From positions 51,035,808-51,099,807 of the forward strand of contig OY744533.1 in NCBI GenBank assembly GCA_963556195.1: a DNA stretch of 64,000 nt, in the 5' to 3' direction. The DNA is from Sepiola atlantica (lineage: Eukaryota > Mollusca > Cephalopoda > Sepiida > Sepiolidae). A program made the position numbers and the translations under genes. Below the pieces are notes generated by a model, which worked only from the letters and a program-made list of their open reading frames with translations, was not told the DNA's origin and made no database searches. Positions within the stretch are counted from its first letter, which is position 1, and every line of letters begins with the position of its first letter. Of this stretch, positions 55,726-64,000 are shown one piece after another.

Positions 55726-55786
<61 letters not shown>
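55726..55786. repeat. (TA)n microsatellite with inverted flanks
   Basis: TA tract flanked by TATAGGACGTAT on the left and ATACGTCCTATA on the right, so the tract sits at the centre of a longer palindrome. Confidence 0.95.
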
Positions 55787-55790
<4 letters not shown>

Positions 55791-56300
55791 CGTCCTATAA
55801 AGTTAAGGGCGACAAATAATGCAATTTTCTGCATCTTAATCACTTAGGAAGTGAAACAATCGCAGTGGTAGTGAGCAAAAAAAACAACGAACGCTACAAT
55901 CACCAATAAAAATAATTGCATAAAAATATATTAAATATTTATGTGATAAAAATCGTACATATTTCTAGACAGGGCGTCTTGGTCCGATAGTAAAACGCTG
56001 GACTATAGACATCAATACTGAAGGTTCGATCCTTGTCTAAGTAAGCCATGCTGATGACGGCTGTGAGCCAGAAACACGTGTCCATGAATTACTTTTATGA
56101 ACGTATAAAATTGAATAAAAATATATATATTAACGAAAAATACGTCTTATAAAGTTAAGGGCAACTAATAATGCAATTTTCTGCATCTTAATCATTTAGG
56201 AAGTTAAACAATCGAAGTAGTAGTGAGCAAAAAAAGCAATCAGCAATAAAAATGATTACATAAAAATACATTCGATGCTTTCGATGCTGTAGTAACACTC
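55787..56300 (+). mobile_element. Retrozyme-like direct repeat of 353 bp with tRNA-like head and hammerhead
   Basis: ATACGTCCTATAAAGTTAAG and about 150 following bases (55789) recur at 56142 (ATACGTCTTATAAAGTTAAG), an offset of 353. Between them lie a tRNA-like head (55975-56042, B box GGTTCGATCC) and a complete hammerhead at 56047-56086. The second repeat is cut off by a (TA)n tract at 56304. The offset matches the one at 54.6-54.95 kb (about 352). Confidence 0.7.
56047..56086 (+). ncRNA. Hammerhead ribozyme motif with GTC cleavage site
   Basis: Stem I CATG/CATG, core CTGATGA (56051-56057), stem II GGCT-GTG-AGCC inside a C-A mismatch, GAAAC (56071-56075), stem III two pairs (AC/GT) closing ACGT, and the classic GTC at 56080-56082. 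Stem II bases differ entirely from the 19.6-kb copy but still pair. Confidence 0.75.

Positions 56301-56303
<3 letters not shown>

Positions 56304-56377
<74 letters not shown>
56304..56377. repeat. (TA)n microsatellite
   Basis: TA tract of about 73 bases, at the edge of the Penelope-like element. Confidence 0.95.
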
Positions 56378-56380
<3 letters not shown>

Positions 56381-56482
56381 CGGCGGGGAATGCAGACGTT
56401 TGGGACATTTTTTTTGGGGGGGGGGGGAAGTAGAATGAAATTGAACAAGTATAAAAACGAGTGGAAATTTTAAAAATTAATG

Positions 56483-56526
56483 AATGTACTAAGCCGGCTT
56501 TCGTCCACACTCATCAGAGTATTAAC
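56483..56526 (-). ncRNA. Penelope hammerhead ribozyme motif (inverted arm)
   Basis: Minus strand: TACT pairs with AGTA (stem I, with a bulge extends to AATACT), core CTGATGA intact, stem II GT-GTGG-AC (2 bp), GAAA, a self-complementary stem III AGCCGGCT, and CTT as NUH. A palindromic stem III lets two copies pair, which is how short-stem hammerheads of Penelope-like elements are thought to work. Confidence 0.65.
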
Positions 56527-56989
56527 GTGGAAGTAATTAAATACTACTAAAAACTTAAAAGAAATGTATAATGAAAACTAGTGACTAGTTTGAGAGAAAA
56601 AAATATGGGGAGGACGGTCACAAGTTGATCACATTAAGTCCTAAAAGCCACTCATTTTGTTTACAAAAGGGAGGGTTTTATTGACTTGATATATATGGCT
56701 TCCAGGACTTTGAGGTGGAATAGAGAATGCGATCTACTTATGACAGAAAACCAGTCACTAGTGTACGTCGACGCACATTCGGCGCTATTTATAAGATGGT
56801 CAGCAATAGCAGACCCGGATGTGTTGACTAAATTATTTAAATTATTTAGTCGGCCCCGGCGTATGGCAGGGGAGTGTGTTGCTTTATTCTGGATTCAAAC
56901 CTTTTCACTGGTCTTCTCACGTATACGGCATCTCGCCGACATTTAAATTGATAAATAATGTTACTGATATGTTGGGGTGGGAGAACATC

Positions 56990-57860
56990 CTTATTTCTTA
57001 ATGCACTCAATCAATTACACCCAGCCTTAAAGTTCACTTTTCTGGATGTATTAGTGCATAAATCTGATACATTTTTTCTAACATCTGTTTACCGCAAACC
57101 TACATTTACTGGTTTATATTGTCACTGGGACTCTTTTTGTTCCATACAAAGAAAAATAAATCTGATTAAATGTTTGGTTCATCGTGCCTTAAAGATTTGC
57201 TCGGAATCCGTGATTGATTCGGAGATTGAATTTATCAAAGAGGTGCTCGTTGAAAATGGTTGCCCTTTCGATATTGTTAATTCTAATATCGTCACTAAGA
57301 TCGCTCACTTTAACAAGCCTAAACTTTTTGGTCCTCCAAAATTCCCGGCGTACCTCAGATTACCTTGGTTGGGTAATATTAGCATAAAAGTTGCTAATCA
57401 AATTTCTGTAGCTGTGCGTCGGTGTTACCAGGCATCTAATCCCAGAATTGTTTTTTCTGCTCGACCTTTGCTCAAATCTATTCATAAGGATGTTCTCCCA
57501 TCCCAACATATGAGTAACATTATTTATCAATTTAAATGTCGGTGCGATGCCGTATACGTGGGAAGGACAGTGCAAAGGTTTGAATCCAGAATAAAGCAAC
57601 ACATCCCCCCTGCCATACGCCGGAGCCGACTAAATAATTTAAATAATTTAGTCAACACATACGGGTCAGCTATTGCTGACCATCTTATAAATAGCGCCGA
57701 ATGTGCGTCGACGTACACTAGTGACTGGTTTTCTGTCATAAGTAGATCGCATTCTCTATTCCACCTCAAAGTCCTGGAAGCCATACATATCAAGTCAATC
57801 AAACCCTCCCTTTGTAAACAAAAGGATTGGCTTTTAGGACTTAATGTGATCAACTTGTGA
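56990..57860 (+). pseudogene. Penelope-like RT C-terminus with GIY-YIG endonuclease (5'-truncated)
   Basis: An open frame of 300 codons runs from 56958; the Penelope part starts near 56995. RT end: LNALNQLHPALKFTF then LDVLVHKSD, followed by TSVYRKPTFTGLY and WDSF (residues 16-60). The usual acidic stretch between FTF and LDV is missing, a small in-frame deletion. The linker has KINLIKCLVHRALKICS. The GIY-YIG domain has YQFKC (190-194), YVGRT (200-204), the catalytic-type Arg in RIKQHI (211-216) and a closing KVLEAIHIKSIKP. The RT catalytic Asp boxes are absent because of truncation. It is a dead-on-arrival copy whose nuclease part is still open. Confidence 0.8.
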
Positions 57861-58005
57861 CCCTCCTTCCCATATTTTTTTTCTTTTTTTTATTTTCTCC
57901 CAAACTAGTCACTAGTTTTCATTATAAATTTCATTATTCATTTATTTTTTTTCATTATAAATTTCATATATAAAGTTTTTAGTCGTATTTAATTGCTTCC
58001 ACGTT

Positions 58006-58047
58006 AATACTCTGATTAGTGTGGACGAAAGCCGGCTTAGTACATTC
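58006..58047 (+). ncRNA. Penelope hammerhead motif (3' end, core mutated)
   Basis: Same motif as the inverted arm at 56483-56526, but the core reads CTGATTA, so this copy is probably inactive. GAAAGCCGGCTTAGTACATT is intact. Confidence 0.6.
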
Positions 58048-58167
58048 AGTAATTTTTTAAATTTCCTCTCGTTTTTATACTTGTTCAATTTCATTCTACC
58101 CCCCAAAAATGTCCCAAACGTCTGCATTCCTCGCCGTTATTAAATTTTGTACCACGAAAAATGTATT

Positions 58168-58280
<113 letters not shown>

Positions 58281-58282
58281 CA

Positions 58283-58705
58283 AGTCATTATCCAAGCAAG
58301 CGTTGTTGAACGTCACGGAACTTTCTCGTTTGTAAATCTTCTTCGTGAAATTCTCAAACCGTCAAGCTATCCTTCTGGTTTCAGGTGGCAGTCCGTAGAG
58401 TAATTCGACCTTCTTAGTCGTTTTCAGATATAATAAAATCAACTAAACCACACACCCTCTCTTTTCTTTCATTCGCCCTTAACAATACCTATAAAACATT
58501 AGTCTTCTCATTTTAAAAAAAAACCCACTCCTGAAGAGGACTAAAAAGGCCGAAAGCGCTCGAAAAAAATAACCGAATTAAGAACAATCGGTGAATTAAT
58601 CTACGGACTGCCACTTGAAACCAGAAGAATAGCTCGACGGTTTGAGAACCTCACAAAGAAGATTTACAAACGAGAAAGTTCCGTGACGTTAAACAACGCT
58701 TGCTT

Positions 58706-58712
<7 letters not shown>
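58283..58712 (+). pseudogene. Penelope-like 5' end with inverted terminal arm
   Basis: The right arm (58528-58712) reads a hammerhead-like motif (CTGAAGAGGACTAAAAAGG, CCGAAAGCGC) and then the N-terminal frame ELIYGLPLETRRIARRFENL, TKKIYKRESSVTLNNACLD, ending in (TA)n. The left arm (58283-58432) is its inverted copy, lacking about 40 bases after the hammerhead-like part. This is a second Penelope-like structure, related to 414-565. It is a different part of the ORF from the neighbour at 56.4-58.1 kb. Confidence 0.6.

Positions 58713-58780
<68 letters not shown>
58709..58780. repeat. (TA)n microsatellite (target of the DD41D element)
   Basis: TA tract immediately left of the DD41D transposon, with more TA immediately right of it. 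The element inserted into a TA tract. Confidence 0.95.
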
Positions 58781-58784
<4 letters not shown>

Positions 58785-60160
58785 GTCTCAAAAAAATGTA
58801 CTCACTCTTAGAATGACGAGAAAACCTTTATTTATGAACATAGAGAAAAATGAAATAGCTTCAAATACATGAAACAAATGTAATTGAAAAATCATGTTCG
58901 CAAATGTTCAAATTGATGTCCATTATAAATTTACTCACTCTTTTTTTTTGTTTCAGATATTCTGAATTAATGAAGCCATGGCAGGAAATCAACTTAGTTT
59001 CGAAGAGAGAAAGATTGTCCTGAAATGCTATTGGAAGACCGAAAACGCCACTGAAGTGCAACGCCGGTTTACAAGGGAATTCGCAAAACCGCCACCCACG
59101 CGCCGGACCATTGCGTGCATCAGAGACAAATTTGAAGCAGATGGAACCGTACAGAATACCAACAAACAACGTTCAGGACGACCACGGACATCTACGTCCC
59201 CTGAAAAAGAACTGCAGGTGCAGGAAACACTCCTTCGATCACCACAGAAATCACTTCGCCAAGCTGCTCGGAAAACCCACATCTCAAAAGATAGCGTCAA
59301 CCGCATAATGAAGCGTCTGCATTGGAAATGCTACATTCCAAGGCTGTGTCATGCTCTCAACGAAGACGATCCTGACCGGAGAGTCGAATTTTGTGAATGG
59401 TACCTGGCAAAATGTGCAGAAGATGTCGAGTTTGCACACAAAATTGTGTGGAGCGATGAAGCAATTTTCAAATTAAATGGTACCATTAACCGTCATAATT
59501 GCACGTACTGGTGTCCTGCAAATCCTCACGTAACAATTGAACACCATGTAAACTTACCAGGAGTAACAGTGTGGTGTGGGATATCCGCATTGGGCATCAT
59601 AGGACCTTTCTTTTTCAACGAAACTGTCAATGGTGAGAGCTACCTCAACTTGCTTCAGGAATTTGTTGGTCCACAAATTACAGAGAGGTTTGGTGATGAC
59701 GTCGATATTTACTTTCAGCAAGATGGAGCTCCTCCCCACTACCATCGCGATGTACGAGCTTACCTCGATGCAGTGTTTCCTGACACATGGATTGGACGAA
59801 GGGGCCCCAATGAATACCCTGCGCGTTCCCCAGACCTAACACCCATGGACTTTTTTTTTGTGGGGATACTTAAAAGACAAAGTTTATGGCAACAAACCAA
59901 GGACAATTGATGCATTGAAATTGGAAATTGAAAGACACTGTCGTGATATTCCTAATGACATGTTTCGCGACGTTTGCGAATCCCTTGGTGCGCGTTATCA
60001 GCTTTGTTTGAACAATAATGGTCATCAGTTTGAACATTTGCGAACATGATTCTTCAATTACATCTGTCTCATGTATTCGATGCTATTTCATTTCACTCTA
60101 TGTTCATAAATAAAAGTTTTCTCGTCATTCTACGAGTGAGTACATTTTTTTGAGACACCC
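58781..60160 (+). mobile_element. DD41D Tc1/mariner-superfamily transposon with long inverted ends
   Basis: The terminal repeat GGGTGTCTCAAAAAAATGTA at 58781 is mirrored at 60141-60160. Similarity continues inward for about 140 bases on each side (through TTTATGAACATAGAG, TGTAATTGAA.AATCATGTT and CGCAAATGTTCAAA). The right arm overlaps the end of the transposase coding sequence. Flanks are TA. The element is about 1380 bases. Recent insertion is suggested by near-perfect termini. Confidence 0.9.
58978..60049 (+). pseudogene. DD41D transposase with a single homopolymer frameshift
   Basis: Starts [21 protein letters not shown]-terminal HTH domains span residues 1-115, with a GRPR motif at 67-70. 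Catalytic Asp residues are D160 (IVWSDEAIF), D249 ([10 protein letters not shown]) and D291 (SPDLTPMDF), with 41 residues between the second and third, the spacing of the rosa/DD41D group. At 59851-59859 a run of nine T shifts the frame; eight would keep it. The remaining about 60 residues ([10 protein letters not shown]...QFEHLRT) are intact in the other frame up to a stop at 60047. With one slippage error as the only visible defect, the source was recently active. Confidence 0.88.
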
Positions 60161-60161
60161 T

Positions 60162-60590
60162 GTATATATATATATAATCCAGGTAAAACATCCACAGGGT
60201 ATTTCTATCTATCTATCTATCTATCTTTTTATTCTACCCTTTTTATTATATCTCTCTTTTTTCATTTTATTCTATTTTACTTTGTTTATTTTATTTTATA
60301 TTTTATATATTATCTTTTATATTAATATTTTTTATTATTTTTTGATTTTGATTTTGATTTTAACATTTTGATTCTTAACGGTCCCAACCACGTGACTTTC
60401 CAAATTTTGAAATTTTAAATTTCTTTGCTTTTTTTTTTTCTCCATTTCATTCTTTCCAAATATGATCTAAGGTTAAGATCGGATTTTAACTCTGCTTGAT
60501 GAGATCTCAGTTTATAACAGCTGTTGATCGATAACATCGACATGCCAGTGTCGCAGATTTTGTACATGTTTGTGTAAATAAAAATAATCA
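60162..60590. other. Unassigned stretch, T-rich
   Basis: Contains a small CTAT repeat (60208-60224) and T-rich DNA. No supported gene. Confidence 0.5.
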
Positions 60591-60609
60591 TATATATATA
60601 TATATATAC

Positions 60610-61870
60610 AGGGTGTTTCAAAAGTCTTGGGAACATTACAAATGCGTATATCTCATGAACTATTCCAGGTAGAAAAATGAAACTGGTGCCATTTTAAAGC
60701 TTGCTTAATCAAGTTTTTGGTCATACTAATGATTTTCGTGTGATCTTTCCAGGTGCAGTAATGGCGTTCTCTAAACAAGACAAGGTATTTTGCGTCCTCC
60801 AATTTGCAAAGACTGAATCGTGGACATGTGTTCAGCGTGCATTTCGCAGGAAATTTAAAAAAGAAGCCCCTGAAAGGAAATCCATTGTCAGATGGCATGC
60901 TAAATTTGTGAAAGATGGGTGTTTGTGCCCAAGTAAGCGAACAGGTCGCCCTTCAACTTCAGAAGATGCAGTTGAGCAAGTTCGGACAGCCTTTCAGCGG
61001 AGCCCTCGTAAATCAGTGAGAAGAGCCAGCAGGGAACTTCAGCTTGCTCCAGCAACTGTCTGGCGTGTCTTAAGGAAACGACTGCAAATGGTACCTTACA
61101 AGCTCAAGTTGATCCAAAAGTTGAAGGACACTGATAAGCCACTTCGCCGTGACTTTTGCATTGCAATGCAAGAGAAGTTGGAAGATAACGGCTTTGATGA
61201 CCGGCTTGTTTTTAGCGATGAGGCGACCTTCCATCTGAATGGCAAAGTTAACAAGCATAACACTCGCATATGGGGTACTGAGAATCCTCATGAACTTCTT
61301 GAGCACGAGCGAGATTCACCAAAAGTGAACGTGTTTTGTGCAATTTCCAAGAAAGGTGTCTATGGACCGTTCTTCTTTGAAGAGGCAACTATCACTGGTG
61401 AATCCTATCTCAACATGCTGGAAGACTGGTTAATGGCTCAGTTGGAACAAGCAGAATCTGATGACTTCATTTTTCAACAAGATGGTGCACCACCACACTG
61501 GAGTCTTAGAGTAAGGCAGTTTCTTAACACAAGGCTGCCTGGTAGATGGATTGGAAGATCTGGGCGAGGTGATGACGTTCTCATGCCCTGGCCTCCTAGG
61601 TCTCCAGATCTTACCCCGTGTGACTTTTTCCTTTGGGGCTTTGTCAAGCAACAAGTCTATGTGCCGCCCCTTCCAAGAGATATTGACGAACTAAAGGCTC
61701 GAGTAACGGCAGTTGTGGGAACCATTGACGTCAAGATGCTGGAACGCGTTTGGCAGGAAATGGACTATCGACTAGAAACTTTAACCTTTCCAACGGTACC
61801 AATTTCAGTTTTCAACTCCTAATAGTTTTTGAGTTATTAAAAATCGTTATGTTCCCAAGACTTTTGAAAC

Positions 61871-61875
<5 letters not shown>
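60610..61875 (+). mobile_element. DD46D Tc1/mariner-superfamily transposon, structurally intact
   Basis: Perfect 27-bp terminal inverted repeats begin AGGGTGTTTCAAAAGTCTTG and continue GGAACAT. The left one starts at about 60610 and the right ends at about 61875, with TA on both sides. A leader of about 150 bases precedes an uninterrupted transposase. Both ends lie in (TA)n DNA. The 3' terminal 46 bases are repeated at 61930-61975 after a further TA tract. Confidence 0.9.
60761..61822 (+). CDS. DD46D transposase, full-length open frame
   Basis: I start at ATG 60761 ([20 protein letters not shown]) rather than the upstream in-frame ATG at 60701, because the relic copy at 46.8 kb has its start at the same place and the upstream codons are leader. 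The protein is 353 residues. Residues 1-55 form an HTH with [16 protein letters not shown] is at 62-65, and a second HTH at about 66-105 has [18 protein letters not shown]. Catalytic Asp residues: D153 ([12 protein letters not shown]), D241 ([11 protein letters not shown]) and D288 ([13 protein letters not shown]). There are 46 residues between the last two because [18 protein letters not shown] is inserted relative to mariner. All three catalytic residues are present and no stop or shift is seen, so it may be active. It binds its own terminal repeats and moves them by cut and paste in the nucleus. Confidence 0.9.
   Translation: MAFSKQDKVFCVLQFAKTESWTCVQRAFRRKFKKEAPERKSIVRWHAKFVKDGCLCPSKRTGRPSTSEDAVEQVRTAFQRSPRKSVRRASRELQLAPATVWRVLRKRLQMVPYKLKLIQKLKDTDKPLRRDFCIAMQEKLEDNGFDDRLVFSDEATFHLNGKVNKHNTRIWGTENPHELLEHERDSPKVNVFCAISKKGVYGPFFFEEATITGESYLNMLEDWLMAQLEQAESDDFIFQQDGAPPHWSLRVRQFLNTRLPGRWIGRSGRGDDVLMPWPPRSPDLTPCDFFLWGFVKQQVYVPPLPRDIDELKARVTAVVGTIDVKMLERVWQEMDYRLETLTFPTVPISVFNS

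Positions 61876-61929
<54 letters not shown>
61876..61929. repeat. (TA)n microsatellite
   Basis: TA tract between the transposon end and its duplicated 3' terminus. Confidence 0.95.
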
Positions 61930-61932
<3 letters not shown>

Positions 61933-61969
61933 TTATTAAAAATCGTTATGTTCCCAAGACTTTTGAAAC

Positions 61970-61975
<6 letters not shown>
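61930..61975 (+). repeat. Duplicated 3' terminus of the DD46D transposon
   Basis: GAGTTATTAAAAATCGTTAT through GAAACACCCT repeats 61832-61875 exactly. Both copies are followed by long (TA)n, so a unit of about 100 bases (end plus TA tract) has been duplicated in tandem. Confidence 0.9.

Positions 61976-62043
<68 letters not shown>
61976..62043. repeat. (TA)n microsatellite
   Basis: TA tract of about 68 bases. Confidence 0.95.
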
Positions 62044-62047
<4 letters not shown>

Positions 62048-62372
62048 GTCGTTACAAAAATAATGGCCGATTTCAGAAACATACATTTATTCATGAAATT
62101 TGTTTCATTTTTCCAATACTCTATAAATGACGTGAAACTGTTGCAGAAGTGCTGACAGCAAGTGTCGGAGACATTTCTTTGACACTTTGACGTGGATGTT
62201 GCCCAACCAGTGCTTTCAATTGTTCATTGTCAAGATTACACGGTCATTTTCTACCTTCTTAATCTCCAAGGCTCTCATATTCACTACGGAATTTCTGGAA
62301 CCACCTTCGTACTGTCCGATCGCTTGTAGATCCATCTCTCCATGCTCTATTGATATTATTTTTGTAACGAAC
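62044..62372 (-). mobile_element. Mariner-derived MITE carrying an N-terminal transposase fragment
   Basis: Inverted ends TAGGTCGTTACAAAAATAAT and (reverse complement) TAGTTCGTTACAAAAATAAT bound about 329 bases flanked by TA. Minus-strand frames read SDRTVRRWFQKFRSEYESLG, then after a stop LDNEQLKALVGQHPRQSVKE and [10 protein letters not shown], which are the linker and second HTH of a mariner/SETMAR-type transposase. The catalytic domain is missing. It is a non-autonomous deletion derivative. Confidence 0.8.
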
Positions 62373-62690
62373 TAATATATAAATGTTATCTCTGTGTGGT
62401 TTCCATAAAGAAAGAAAGGTTAGAGAATCTACATAAAAACTGTAAGTGTATTCAGATGTAAAATTTTCCAGTGAAGACAATGAAAGTAGCCCCGAATCTC
62501 TAAGTGCACGCCTAAAGACCACCTTCAAAATTTCAAGTGTGTCCTCTTTTAGTGACATTTAAATAATATACATAAAATGTTCTGAGTAATACGATAGAAA
62601 TGGTATCGAATCTTTAAGTGCTCTCTTAAGAGAGCTATGTAGATCGAACTTCCTTTGATCCTTCAAATCTATTATATTTTGATAAAATTT
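62373..62690. other. Unassigned stretch
   Basis: 'aatctctaagtgcacgcctaaagacc' and 'aatctttaagtgctctcttaagag' repeat loosely about 130 bases apart, and a related phrase is near 63325. It may be an old tandem repeat. Confidence 0.35.
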
Positions 62691-62699
62691 ATATATATA

Positions 62700-62773
62700 T
62701 AGTCATCCACATACAGACTGTTTCGCTGTTTCACAGCTCATCAGTGCGGCTAGACCAGTTAGTGCCTCAAGCC

Positions 62774-62777
<4 letters not shown>
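62700..62777 (-). mobile_element. tRNA-like/hammerhead element, 5'-truncated by a (TA)n tract
   Basis: Minus strand: CCCGGCTTGAGGCACTAACT then GGTCTAGCCGCA and the hammerhead. The text before the ribozyme matches the element at 19500-19540 (CCCGGCTTGAGGCACTATGT). The tRNA-like head upstream of CCCGGC has been replaced by (TA)n. Confidence 0.6.
62704..62751 (-). ncRNA. Hammerhead ribozyme motif, well formed
   Basis: Minus strand: stem I CCGCA/TGTGG (one G-U), core CTGATGA, stem II GCTG-TGAAA-CAGC (perfect 4 bp), GAAAC, stem III two pairs closing AGTCT, and GTA before TGTGG. It is the intact sister of the decayed motif at 5863-5908. Confidence 0.75.

Positions 62778-62841
<64 letters not shown>
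62778..62841. repeat. (TA)n microsatellite
   Basis: TA tract of about 63 bases replacing the head of the hammerhead element. Confidence 0.95.
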
Positions 62842-62843
<2 letters not shown>

Positions 62844-62927
62844 CTCTATTTGATATTGAGCACTTTTTATAAGCCCGGTTGAAATTCTTTGGATTCCTAT
62901 TCTGTGGTGGATGTTTACCTTACCCGG

Positions 62928-62930
<3 letters not shown>

Positions 62931-63008
<78 letters not shown>
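62931..63008. repeat. (TA)n microsatellite
   Basis: TA tract of about 77 bases. Confidence 0.95.
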
Positions 63009-63009
<1 letters not shown>

Positions 63010-63011
<2 letters not shown>

Positions 63012-63231
63012 GTTAATCCAACAAAAGATATAAGAGGCAACTAATATCTTTTAATTAGTGAAACATCCGGATAAAGACTGGATAGAGCATTAATAGCATA
63101 ATATAAAATGAAATAATAAAATAAGGTGCGAATCAAATTTTATTAGAATTCAAAATTTTTCAGGACGTTGAGATACTTTGCCTGAATTTTGAATTCTGAT
63201 AAAATTTGATTCGCACCTTATTTTATTATTT

Positions 63232-63240
<9 letters not shown>
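63010..63240. mobile_element. Terminal junction and palindrome of the Penelope-like element
   Basis: 63015-63075 is the reverse complement of 49978-50037 (the 5' edge of the minus-strand Penelope-like element). It is joined directly to 63095-63150, which matches 47031-47090 (its 3' edge). From 63160 to 63240 the 3' edge is repeated in reverse (GCAAAGTATC side first), making a palindrome with about 55-bp arms. It is therefore a body-less end structure, as expected from a pseudo-LTR junction. Confidence 0.65.

Positions 63241-63292
<52 letters not shown>
63236..63292. repeat. (TA)n microsatellite
   Basis: TA tract of about 55 bases. Confidence 0.95.
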
Positions 63293-63296
<4 letters not shown>

Positions 63297-63587
63297 TTTG
63301 GCAAAGACAATGGAAGCGGTCCTGAATCTACATTCAACTCCATGTATCAAATTTCTACGTGCCCTCCAAGTTAGGTAAGGGTGCAGAACTCCCTAAAACT
63401 TTAAATGCGTATATCTGATTTCAATGAAATTTAAACCATATGTATAAGACACTAATTCAAAGAGTTTTCCAACATATCTACTTCTTTCGATGATATTAGG
63501 GGCGAAACGGGGGGATGCAGTAAAAAAATAAAGAAAGTAATATGGTGTTAAAAAACTGAAAAAGGACATAGTAGTGTTCCTCATCCA

Positions 63588-63617
63588 ATTCCGAGCAACG
63601 TCGGGTCTTCCTGCTAG
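63588..63617 (+). mobile_element. Helitron-type 3' end
   Basis: CCGA-GCAACG-TCGG hairpin (63591-63604), a tail GTCTTCCTG, then CTAG at 63614-63617 followed by T. Hairpin, spacer, CTRR and T are the Helitron 3' signature. No Rep/helicase frame is visible upstream. Confidence 0.5.
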
Positions 63618-63774
63618 TATTTTACGGTTAATATGTCCCTGTCTGGCAAGTTGTACTATAAAACTGTTTTTTTTGTTTTTTTTTTTTGTTTTTTACAATC
63701 ACATAAAACTGTCCCAGATACTCAATCACAAAAATATTTGCATCGCTCTTTCCTTTATTAATTTATAAATTTAA

Positions 63775-64000
63775 AAAATCATGTCTAATGACTATGGATC
63801 AAATTTAATGCAAATTTGAAATATTTGAATTTTCAAATGGGAGGTTGTGCGATATTATGAACCCCTTGAAAATACGCTAAAGAAACTGAAATTTGTGGAA
63901 TATTTATTAATTGATGTCTAATACCTAATGTTAAAATTTCACAAAAATCGGATTATGTAAATTTTCACGAAGCACTTCCACCCCACCCACCCACCCCCTT
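63775..64000 (+). repeat. Interspersed repeat fragment (same family as 2.5 kb and 26.5 kb)
   Basis: 'gaaatatttgaattttcaaatgg' and 'taatacctaatgttaaaatt' plus 'attttcacgaag' match 2600-2760 in the same orientation. The copy runs off the end of the window. Confidence 0.55.

Larger units (their letters stand above)
56378..58143 (+). mobile_element. Penelope-like element with an inverted copy of its own 3' part at the left end
   Basis: The left arm 56378-56995 is an inverted copy of 57485-58143 (GIY-YIG coding part, 3' non-coding part and hammerhead), nearly identical by eye. The plus-strand body between has the RT/GIY-YIG frame. Inverted or tandem partial copies ('pseudo-LTRs') are typical of Penelope-like elements. 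The arm joins the body at GAGAACATCCTTA near 56992, where RT sequence starts mid-domain, so the body is 5'-truncated. Confidence 0.8.

Overview
The window looks like intergenic DNA from an invertebrate animal genome, most likely a mollusc and possibly a cephalopod. The species call is an inference from repeat content, not from a diagnostic gene. I find no convincing host protein-coding gene, no operon and no bacterial signal. The longest reading frames are transposases or reverse-transcriptase relics. Most other frames are translations of (TA)n, (GATA)n, (GT)n or minisatellite DNA. The sequence is AT-rich and cut up by several dozen microsatellites.

Layout. 0.4-3.4 kb: a Penelope-like 5' fragment, (TA)n tracts and a Helitron-type 3' end. 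3.8-5.3 kb: three copies of a repeat whose head copies the 5' end of U2 snRNA. 5.8-6.2 kb: a tRNA-like/hammerhead ribozyme element. 6.2-17 kb: AT-rich DNA with a GIY-YIG relic, diverged tandem repeats, a large GATA array, a LINE relic and two near-perfect palindromes. 17.8-20.5 kb: a cluster of tRNA-like/hammerhead elements and (TA)n. 22-24.3 kb: a mariner broken by a U2-headed SINE, then a 5S-rRNA-derived element inside an inverted transposon repeat. 26.4-27.5 kb and 29.4-32 kb: diverged duplicated repeats. 32.6-33.4 kb: a 39-bp minisatellite. 33.43-43.13 kb: a near-identical 4.85-kb tandem duplication, each copy carrying a LINE split by a U2-headed SINE, a 5S-like relic and a hammerhead-like core. 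44-46.3 kb: a mariner inserted inside a tRNA-like/hammerhead element, with further decayed copies nearby. 46.5-50 kb: an old DD46D transposase relic and a decayed Penelope-like element. 50.5-56.3 kb: more hammerhead elements, two of them in direct repeats of about 350 bp. 56.4-58.7 kb: two Penelope-like structures with inverted terminal parts. 58.8-60.2 kb: a DD41D transposon with one frameshift. 60.6-61.9 kb: an intact DD46D transposon. 62-64 kb: a mariner-derived MITE, a hammerhead element and a Helitron-type end.

The most interesting signal is a recurrent composite of about 130-350 bp: a tRNA-like pol III head (A and B boxes) followed by a type I hammerhead ribozyme motif with a very short stem III, usually touching a (TA)n tract. 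Stems I and II co-vary between copies while the CUGAUGA...GAAA core is kept, which argues for selection on RNA folding when the copies were mobile. Hammerheads with tiny stem III are known from Penelope-like elements and animal retrozymes. Penelope-like elements with GIY-YIG domains and hammerhead-like ends are present here too, so they are plausible partners. The second unusual family is the U2-snRNA-headed SINE, with about ten copies and one clear target-site duplication.
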